Shown here: piece after piece, positions 43,720 to 52,726 of the stretch
Position numbering within the stretch: position 1 is the first letter of the stretch
How the letters are laid out: every line of letters begins with the position of its first letter
Made by a program: the position numbers and the translations under genes
The notes under the pieces: model-generated
The model's input: the letters and a program-made list of their open reading frames with translations, nothing else
Told to the model about the DNA's origin: nothing
Databases searched by the model: none
Assembly (NCBI GenBank): GCA_016271365.2
Contig: CM028132.1
Location: forward strand, 1,186,853,001 to 1,186,917,000
DNA length: 64,000 nucleotides
DNA from: Neoceratodus forsteri
Taxonomy: Eukaryota > Chordata > Ceratodontiformes > Ceratodontidae
Reading direction: 5' to 3'

Positions 43720-43923
43720 CAGCAGGTGCAGCCTCGATGGCGGGAGAAACAGAACTGAGATAGAGGAGGTCTGTGGTACCTACAGAGCCCCTCGCGCATG
43801 AGCACAGCACGTCGCCGAGAGGCCGCGCCGCTGGAGCCGACTCCCCAAAAAAACTCCCATATGGGTGCGCGCCCCCGGCACTAACCCAAGCAGTAATGAA
43901 TGGTGAAGATTGACAAGGGAAGA
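43720..43923. repeat. DIRS-G right ITR
   Basis: Inverted partner of the left ITR. It ends AATGGTGAAGATTGACAAGG, GAAGAT and abuts the DIRS-H tip directly. Confidence 0.88.
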
Positions 43924-44110
43924 TCGGGTTACTCACTTGTAACAGTAGTTCTAGGAGTGGTATATGTTGTTCAACCACACTTATTGGCATGTCCCCTTTC
44001 CCTTTAAGGATCCACTGGAAGTCTTCAAGCTGGCTCCTCCCACCCACCCTGGTGGTATATACCTCGGCTCCGCCCCATGACGCCAGATCTGAGCCCGCTG
44101 GAAGCCAGGT
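43924..44110. repeat. DIRS-H left ITR
   Basis: Inverted partner of 55760-55949: CACACTTATTGGCATGTCCC, CTTTAAGGATCCACTGGAAG, TCTTCAAGCTGGCTCCTCCC and GGTGGTATATACC. Confidence 0.9.
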
Positions 44111-44149
44111 GTTGAGCGTCCGGAGCCGGGGTGGTCGGGTAGGTGCGTG

Positions 44150-44260
44150 TGGATGAACAACATATACCACTCCTAGAACTACTGTTACAGATCAGTAACC
44201 TGTTCATTTAGGATCGTGGATATGTTGTTCATCCACACTTATTGGCAGACTCCTAGCAGT
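44150..44260. repeat. DIRS-H internal complementary region
   Basis: GTGGATGAACAACATATACC, ACTCCTAGAACTACTGTTAC and AGATCAGTAACCTGTTCATT (reverse of left end) join AGGATCGTGGATATGTTGTT and CATCCACACTTATTGGC (reverse of right end). Confidence 0.9.
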
Positions 44261-44287
44261 TCTCCAGGAGGAGGGAGGCAAGGTGCA

Positions 44288-44562
44288 CACCCCCTACTTA
44301 GAGAACAGAGATTGGAGAACTGAGGCCCCAAAACCAGCATCCCGGCATGACTCAAGGTCGATGTGGTAATGGGTGATGAAGGTATTTGCTGACTTCCTGG
44401 TGGCAGCCTTGCAGATTTCCTGGATAGGGATGTCCCTGGAAGCAGCCACTGATGCAGCAGTATGGCGGGTAGAATGAGCTCTTATCCCTCTGAAAGGCTT
44501 CTTGCCCACCAACTCATAACACAGACCTATGCATGATGTAATCATCGAGGCTGTTTCCACCT
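44288..44562 (-). pseudogene. DIRS-H tyrosine recombinase, C-terminal exon-like part
   Basis: GIRAHSTRHTAASVAASRDI carries the intact H-x-x-R box; EICKAATRKSANTFITHYHI carries the Tyr. Directly upstream in coding sense the 5.46-kb insert interrupts the gene, and the protein alignment continues at 50034. With VAITSARRTRELQAL there, all recognisable catalytic residues of this copy are present but split. Confidence 0.88.
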
Positions 44563-47500
44563 GCCTGCTAACACCTGAACCTCGCACACTATACTGAACT
44601 GTAAGCTGTTGTTTGTACCTGACTAGTGTGCTTCAGCTGCTGTTTTTGTGCCATTGCTCCCCTATGCTAATACATTCTGGTTGCTGGTAACAACGGAGCC
44701 TGCCTGAGAGATACCAGGAACATGTCACCATAGGAGAAGGGGCAGAATCCACATAAAAGGACCCGCGCTGCCTGCAGCGTGAGCGCCACTCTGTATTAAA
44801 ATAGCTTGAAAGCACTTTAGTTCTGCAATTATTAGCATTTAACATCTGCTGAGGAGGAAGTGAAGAATATCATCTGTCTGGACTGGCTTTGAGAGCTGAA
44901 CACAGAATCGACAAATTAAACCACTATTTGGCTTAGTAAGTACTATTTCAAACAGCTGGACTGTGCTTGAGAGTTCAGTTTGCTACTTGATTACCACAGA
45001 CAATTTGCTGCATTAACTTGAACACCGAGTTGCAGGAGAAGAGACTGACTTTGTGACCTTTAGTAAATGTGTTTTATTAAAAAACTGCACCAAAGGAGTC
45101 TGTAATTATATGGAATTTGCTTATATATTTTAAGTCCCTAGTAGTACAGGGGAAAAAGAGCTCAACGTTAGTCATAAGACTGGATAAACTGCAATCAGTG
45201 TCTTATTGTCCAAGTGGTATAGAGTAAGGAGAGGGGTAAAAGTTTTACTATTTTAAAAGTGATATTTGTATTTAAACATGTACACATGGGCTTTACTGGG
45301 TGTGGTGCTCTTGTCATGTTTTATGGGATGAGTTACTTCATTTGAGGGAAATTAAAAGGTTAACGGGGTCTGTTGGTTACATTTAAATCATGCAGGGTAA
45401 AATGAGTTTGAATTTCCACAGAAGAAACATATTTACTAATTCTTGGACGGTATATAGTCAATGTGGTAGGGTAAAAGTCCTAAGCCCATATGAATTTAAC
45501 AGAATTACCCAGAAACAACAGGGTGGAGTTTTAATAGTTGTACTGATTTTGGGGGATGATGTGGAACTTAACCCTGGTCCAAAGAATGAAACAATTAAGG
45601 TCCTACATGATTATGCACGAAGTTTGAAAACAAAAATGGATATAATGAACGCTTTGGTTAATGAGCATGCCCCAGAGGTCTTGGGCCTGACAGAAACTTG
45701 GCTTACCCCAAAAAATAGAGGATAATGAATTTAACTTGCCTGGGTATACCTTGTTTCATTCCGACAGGCCCAAGAGAGGGGGAGGGGTATTGCTTTATAC
45801 CAAAAATTGTTTAGGTCATGTGGAACTTGTACTTTAGGGATCAGAAAATAATATAGAATATTTGGTCATTGGAATAAAAGCTTTGAAATTAATGTTTGTA
45901 GTTATGTATTCTCCTCCAAAACCAAAGCTAGAAAGAATAGAGGAAGTAATAAACAAGATGCATAATGTTTTGGGAGATAGATTATTAGCATTAATAGGAG
46001 ACTTAAATTGTAATTGGTTGGGTCCCCGTGGTAACCAATTAAAATAACTAGTCTCAGTTCTAGACATTACCAAACATATAACTACCTATACAAGATTTAC
46101 AAATACTACAAAAAAATGGGACTATACTGGACTTGTTGTTTACCTCCTCTTCTTTGGAGTTGGAAAAGTTGGGGGTACTGGGAGATCATAACCTGATATA
46201 GGGAACTTTTTCAATATCACAGATTCAGGAGTTATTTGATTATGCTAATTATATAAGGACTAGAGATTTTAGAAAATTCTCAGAACATGAATTCCTAGCA
46301 GATATCAGTAGGGAAAAATGGGACAGATGTTTATTGATTCCTGAATTAGATTTAACAGTACAGTATTTCACAGATACATTTAATAAGCTTTGTGATCTGC
46401 ATGCCCCTTAGAGGAATTTGGAAATTAAAACAGCAAGACTCCGATGGATAAATGAAAAACTACTTAAGTCTATAAGAGTTAAAAATAGGCTCTGGGAAAA
46501 GGCCCGAAAAACTAAGCAAGAAAACGACTAGATACTTTTTAAGAAAGAAATAAGTGTAAATTAATAATAAAGAAAGCTAAAGCTACCTATTACAAAAACA
46601 GGATGCAATGTGACAATAATCCCAGGAAGTTCTGGCAGAACATTAACAGTCTATTGGACCCAGGGCGAAAAGACTTAACTAAAAGGACAACTATCAAAGC
46701 ACAAGGGTCATTAATGGATGATCCCTATGTGGTTACAACATTACTAAATGATTATCTTGTGGACTTGCCAGGGTTTAATGTTGATGCAGATAATTTGGGA
46801 CAGTATAGAGATTTACATAGGGAGAAACAGGATTGACACCCTCCTTTTAGATTTAAAATATTGACTGTAAATGAGGTGAGCAAAGGTTTAAGAAATCTGA
46901 ACATTCACAAGTCAGTAGGAACTGACGGACTGGAGGGCAGATTTCTGATATCAGCTGCATATATAATTGCTTCAGTTATAACATATATGTTTAATTAGAG
47001 CTTACAAACAGGCTTTTTCTCTCAAGTGTGGAGGGAAAGTAAAATAATTCCTATTTTTAAAGTGGGGGGGGGGGGCATCTGACATAAATAACTACAGACC
47101 AATAGCTCTTCTTTCGATCCTGTCCAAAAATCTTGAATGTCATGTTCACACTCAAATTATGGATTACATGGAAAAATATACCCTAATTACTCCCTACCAA
47201 TCAGGGTTCCAAAAAGCACTTTCAACTATGACTGCACTTTTGGAATTTAACAATCTGATTAACACATCATTACATCTAGGTTTGGAGACAGCAGTAATTT
47301 TTATTGACTTGTCTAAGTCCTTCGACCTGGTGAACCACTTCCTTCTCTTATAGGTAGTGGAAGGTATGGGTATCACAGAGGGGCCCTGGCGTTGGCTGCA
47401 GTCTTATCTTGGAAGGGGCGTTCACAAACAGTTATGGTTTCAGGAAAAATTTCACCTACCAAACTGTTAAAAGAGGTGTACCTCAGGGGACCATTTTGGG

Positions 47501-48836
47501 ACCCCTGTTATTTTTGTTATTCAATAACAGCCTGCCACAAGTTGTGAATGACTCACAGGTGAGACTGTACGCCGATGATTCTGCAATTATAGCATCTGGT
47601 TTAAATATCGAAGACCTACACCAACAACTGCAGACAGACTTTGACAACCTGAGGGAGTGGTTCACCAGGCCAAGCCTTATTATGAATATAAGAAAGACAA
47701 AACATTTAGCATCAAAACAAAAAAGAAGAACTTTAACTTAAAATAGATGACAATGAATTTTTACAGCAGGTATACCAGTATAGTTATCTGAGTGTTGTTT
47801 TTGACGGCCAAATGTCTTTTAATATACATGTGAATGTTCTGATAGACAAAGTAAATAGAAGAATAGGTGCGTTATGCAGGACAACTAAGTGTTTAAGGAA
47901 AAGTGCTCGTAAAACAGTAGCAGAACAAGTAATTATGCCTATAACAATATATAGAGAACTTGTGTATCGCACACTAAATAAACAATTATTAACTAAATTA
48001 GATAAGGTACATTACAATTTGGCAAGGTAAGTCTTACAATGTAATTTCAGAACACATCATTGTATATTGCTGTCTCAATTACAGTGGCAACCCCTAGATA
48101 AATTTGTACTAGGTCATGGCAGAAAATAATTTATAAGCATCACGTGTTTTATCCAAATCATTATAATAATGTTGTGCTATTTAATAAACAAAAGTCAACT
48201 GATAAACTTAGAAGATCAGTCCATGGGGAAAAAAATCCATGTTCCCAAAATTCGAAATAAACATGGAGAACGAACACTAGGTCACCAAGCATCTAAACAC
48301 TGAAACATCTTACCATTTTCAGCTCGCACATCATTATCTTATGATTTATTTATTCAGGAAATAAACAACATTAGTAAATTTAGATGTATATGTATTTAGA
48401 GGAACTTTAATATACCCTGAATACAGGGACCTAGAGGTTTGGGGGGTGCTAAAATTATATGGACAGTCATTTATAATGTGATTATCTGTTTAAAACTTTA
48501 TCCGTAGGTATGATTGAATCTGTACAATATCTTAGGGATTGCAATTACGATTTTAAATTTGTAATATTTACACGTGTAGCTGATTGTTATAGATTATGTT
48601 TAAATGGTCTAGTTTATGTAGTAAGGATTAGCGATGAGTGTTATTTATTGGGTAGTTGTAAGACTGAGTGTACCAATGTGTAGACAGATGTCTATGTGTA
48701 TATGTTTAGTTTGGAATGTTAACAACAGGTCTGTCTTGTAAACTGGGTTATTAACCCAAACGACATGTATCCTGTGTAAAAATAAAAATTTTTACTACTA
48801 CTAATTATTAATACTAATTTTTACTACTATTATTCT
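44563..48836 (+). mobile_element. L2-b: AT-rich L2-like LINE with 2A-like motif
   Basis: 44563-45389 is non-coding leader. At 45390-45725, LIVVLILGDDVELNPGP (motif 45552-45581) matches the 2A consensus D-V-E-x-N-P-G-P exactly and runs into the endonuclease (VLHDYARSLKTKMDI, VLGLTETWL, later LIGDLNCNW at 45862-46047). RT follows at 47159-47741 (VIFIDLSKSFDLVNH, VPQGTILGPLLFLLF, LYADDSAI, FDNLREWF) and a C-terminal part at 47812-48030. The tail is AAAATAAAAATTTTTACTAC, then TAC repeats. Much more AT-rich than its surroundings. Stops and frameshifts are frequent. Confidence 0.85.
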
Positions 48837-50026
48837 TGGACTTCAGCAAGGCGTTCAACTCTGTCCCCCACAATGGTCTGGTGGAGAAACTGACGGGGTT
48901 GAGAGTAGGCCCTTTGATGGTCAGATGGATTGAAAACTGGCTAGCTGGACGCACTCAGAGAGTAGTGGTCAGTGGGGAGCTCTCGAACCCTAGAGAGGTC
49001 GGTAGTGGAGCACCGCAGGGCTTGGTCCTGGGACCAGTCCTGTTTAATGCATACATTTCGGACATCAGGGAGGGTATAGGGTGGGAAATTAGTCTCTTTG
49101 CTGATGACTCCAAGATGGGAGCAGTAGTTGAGGGGAAAAGGGAAGGTTGGCCCTGCAATGGGACCTGGACACCATGGAAAGGTGGGCTCACACATGGAAA
49201 TTAAATTTCAATATCACCAAGTGCAAGGTGTTACATCTTGGGTAGGGAAACCCTAAACACAGGTACACCCTGGGAGGGGAGGCGCTGGAGGCCTCAACAG
49301 GGGAAAAAAAACCTAGGGGTCATGGTGGATGCATGTATGAATAACTCCGAGCAGTGCAGGAGAGCTAGCAAAGCAAACAGGATGTTGGGATGCATCATAA
49401 GGGATCACCTCTAGGAGCAGGAAGTGATTCTGCCGCTGTACAATGGATTGGTTAGACCACACCTTGAGTACTGTGTACAGTACTGGAGACCACACTTGAA
49501 GAGCCACATACAGCCCTGGAGAGGGTACAGAGGAGCAATCTGCTTGACACGAGGACTAGATTTGACGTATGAGGACAGACTTGAGGAGCTCTGCCTGTTT
49601 TCACTGGAGGAGAGGAGAGATGGGGGACATGATTGAGGTCTTCAAGTACCTCAAGGGAATAAACAGGGTAAACACGGAGGGGATCTTTAGACTAAAGCAG
49701 GGAGGTATCACCAGAGGGCATGGTGGAAGGGTGAGGGGGGGGAAGAGGAGGAGGTTTTTCACTGAGAGGGTGGTGGATCCTTGGACCATGCTGCCTGGCA
49801 AGCTGGTTCAGAGATCCACAGTGGAGGGCTTCAAGAGAGGGTGGGACAGACACAGAAAGCGGATGTATCAGATGATGGCCTGGCCCAGGGGGGTGGGGAT
49901 GGATAATAGGGGTTTCTGGAACACAAGGGGGGGGGGCCTCAGAACCCAACTAGGGATCTGAGGTTCGAGCAGACTTGATAGACTGTAAGGCCTAATCTGC
50001 TGGCAATTAGTATGTTAGTATGTTAA
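48837..50026 (+). pseudogene. CR1-like LINE RT, 5'-truncated
   Basis: It starts abruptly at LDFSKAFNSVPHNGLVEKL, then MVRWIENWLAGRTQRVVVSG, GAPQGLVLGPVLFNAY and the catalytic FADDSK. After frame changes, 49424-49636 has ILPLYNGLVRPHLEYCVQYW and 49569-49961 has GDMIEVFKYLKGINRVNTEG, RRRFFTERVVDPWTMLPGKL and STVEGFKRGWDRHRKRM. The 3' end repeats AGTATGTT. It abuts the TAC-rich tail of L2-b with no DIRS sequence between. Confidence 0.88.
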
Positions 50027-50033
50027 TCCACCT

Positions 50034-51237
50034 AGCAATGGTCCACTTTGCTGCAGGTCTGCCAGAAGCGGCTTCAGCGTAGGTGACAAACAGCTGGTGA
50101 ACCTCTCCCCGAATTTCAGCCGTCCTCTCCTTATAGTAGGAGAGAGCATGTTGCAGGTCCAAGGTATGGAGCCTGTACTCGGCCTCTGAGTTGCAAGTTT
50201 GGGTAGTAAACCAGCAGAGTTAACACCTGGTTAAAATGAAACTCTGATACCACCTTCGGAAGGAATTTCCGGTGGGGGCAAAGGACAACTTTGTCCCTGT
50301 GGAAGACCAGATAAGAGAAGTCCACCGAAAGTGCCTGGAGCTCCCTTGTCCTTCTGGCTGACGTGATAGCCACCAGGAAGGACGTATTCCACGACAAGTG
50401 TGACAACTCACACTTGTGCATGAGTTCAAATGGCTTGCCCATGAGCTTTGCCGGTACTAGCAATAAATCCCATGGAGGTGGAGGTTCACGTACCGGAGGG
50501 AATATGTGATCCAGGCCTTTGAAAAAGCGCCCGATAACTGTCTCCTGTGCCAACGTCGGCTGACCGGCCCACGCCCAGTAAGCAGAGATGGCTGCTAGGT
50601 GCACCCTAAGGGTCGATGACCGTAGACCCCCTTTGGAAAGAGACCAAAGGTAGTCGAGAATGTTAGCCAATGGACAGGAAGGAGGGTCCAGACCCTTGCC
50701 CTGACACCAAATGGAAAACCTTTTCCATTTGAAGGCATAACAGTTCCTGGTCGATTCCTTTCTAGATGCCTCCACCATGGTGTAGACATCTTTGGAAAGA
50801 CCCAAAGCCTGGAACTCTAGCCGCTGAGGTACCAGGCTGTGAGGTGCAGGGATTGAAGGTCCAGATGGAATACCTTCCCCTGATTGAGAGAGATCAGGTC
50901 TGTGCATGTGCAAAGCTGCTCCAGGGGCCTGCAGATGAGGCTGAGGAGATCTGGATATCAGAACTGGCGAGGCCAGTCTGGGGCTACCAGGATCACCTTC
51001 ACCGTGTCCCTCCTCACCTTGAGGAGCACCTCGTGGATCAAGGGAAATGGAGGGAAGACATAGAGGAGGCCTGGGGTCCATGGCCTCAAGAAGGCATCCC
51101 CTTGCAGCGAGTCCCGCTAAGGGGGGCAGGCATGAAACAGCCTCAGCTTGGTGTTTTCCCTGGAGGCAAACAGATCCACCATTGGCTTGCCCCAGTGGAA
51201 GAACAGGCTGTAAGCTACCTCTGGATGAAGAGACCAC
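50034..51237 (-). pseudogene. DIRS-H tyrosine recombinase, main part
   Basis: The core-binding domain has RNCYAFKWKRFSIWCQGKGL, DPPSCPLANILDYLWSL and SSTLRVHLAAISAYWAWAG. The catalytic domain opens with NTSFLVAITSARRTRELQAL (first Arg present) and FLPKVVSEFHFNQVLTLLV. The frame shifts near 50131 and the gene is interrupted at 50033. The N-terminal 120 bp overlap the RNase H-MT frame. Confidence 0.9.
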
Positions 51238-52590
51238 TCATGGGATGTCTGGCTTAGATGGCTGAGAGCATCTGCCAGATGGTTCGAGGCTCCTGCCACA
51301 TGGATGGCTAGGAGATCCACCTCCAGTCGGCCCACGAGGGTCCAGATGCGGAGTGCCACTTTGCACAGCAGACGGGAGTGCATGCCGCCCTGTTTGTTGA
51401 GGTAGTACATGGTTGTGGTATTGTCTGTTTGGACTTGAACCACTTGAACCCAGAGCTGAGGAGCGAAAGCTGACAGCACCAGTCTGACTGCTCTGAGGTC
51501 CAACAGGTTGATGTGGCATTGGGACTCCTCAGAGGTCCAGAGCCCGTGGGCCCTTTTGTCCCCCATGTGGGCTCCCCAGCCCATGAGAGAGGTATCGGTC
51601 ATGAGAATGACCATCGGCCCGGGGCAGACAAACAGGATCCCTTCCTGCAACCGGTCTGGGGTGGTCCACCACATCTTCTGGGATACAGTGATCAGCTGGT
51701 TGAATTAACCATGGTGCTGAGTCCACTGGGCAGCCAACTCCCACTGGAGGGGGCGCATGTGCCACCCGGCCCAATGGACCACCGAGGTGCACACCGCCAT
51801 GTAACCCAGAAGGCTCAGAAAGTCCCGGGCAGGGTGCAACTGCCCAACCAGAAATGATTGGACAAAGGAGAAAAGAACCTCCACCCTGTTCACCAGGAGC
51901 TGAGCTCTGGCTTGACAAGAGTTCAGCATTGCCCCGATGAAACCCATCACCTGAGAAGGTAAGAGTTCTGACTTGGCCTCATTGATTAGGAGACAGAGTT
52001 GGGAGCAGGTCTGGAGGGCCAGATCCCTGGACCTCTCCACCTCCTGTAGGGAGTGACCTGCCATAAGCCAGTCATTGAGGTAGGGGTAAGTTCTGATCCC
52101 CCGACACCGTAGATGGGCCGCCACCACTGCAATACATTTGAAGACCCGTGGGGCCAGTGACAGGCCGAACAGCATGACTCGGAACTCGTACAGGGTCCCT
52201 TCGACCCTGAAGTGGAGGAACTGCTGATGGGACGGACGGATTGGGACATGAATGAATGCGTCCTGCAGATCCAGTGAACAAAACCATGTTTTGCTCCAAG
52301 GATGGAATGATCTGGGACACAGTGACCATCCGAAAGGTGCGAGACCTGAGATATTGATTCAAGACGTGGAGATCTAGAATGGGGTGCCAGCCCCCCATCT
52401 GCTTGGGCACCAGGAAGTACCTGGAGACAAAGCCTGGGTCTGCTGGAGGATCCACCACAGGAGCTATTGCATCCTTGAGGAGGAGCTGAGTAATGTCGCC
52501 TCGAAGAGCCGACTGATAGTGAGCGGATATCCATTCCTCCCAAGGGGCGCAGGATCGGCTGGGAGGGTACTGCTCAAACTCTAGAGGCAG
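51117..52590 (-). pseudogene. DIRS-H RT, RNase H and Dam-like domains
   Basis: RT is spread over 52072-52543 (FVSRYFLVPKQMGGWHPILD) and 51705-52175 (MLFGLSLAPRVFKCIAVVAA, RTYPYLNDWLMAG; the first catalytic Asp is Asn). RNase H at 51117-51674 has MTDTSLMGWGAHMGDKRAHG, INLLDLRAVRLVLSAF, VQTDNTTTMYYLNKQGGM and VAGASNHLADALSHL. The MT-like start is FFHWGKPMVDLFASRENTKL. Two or more frame changes. Confidence 0.88.
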
Positions 52591-52726
52591 TCCCTAACTG
52601 ACCACTTTGAGAACCCACCTGTCCGAAGTAACATTGGACCAGGTGGAAAGGAAGTGACAGAGCCGGCCCCCCACGGGGGAACCCAGAGCTGGAGTGATGG
52701 GAGTAGGGGTGGCAGCCACCACCCCG

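Larger units (their letters stand above)
39756..43923 (-). mobile_element. DIRS-G: gag-only, non-autonomous DIRS
   Basis: The ITRs (39756-39990 and 43720-43923) and ICR (40945-41060) are complete and mutually consistent. Between ICR and right ITR only gag is found (41164-43564). No RT, RNase H, methyltransferase-like or recombinase sequence is recognisable in any frame. About 950 bp of non-coding, partly purine-rich DNA (39991-40944) lies between left ITR and ICR. The 4.2-kb element therefore depended on enzymes from another DIRS. The 43000-43600 part is CpG-rich. Confidence 0.82.
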
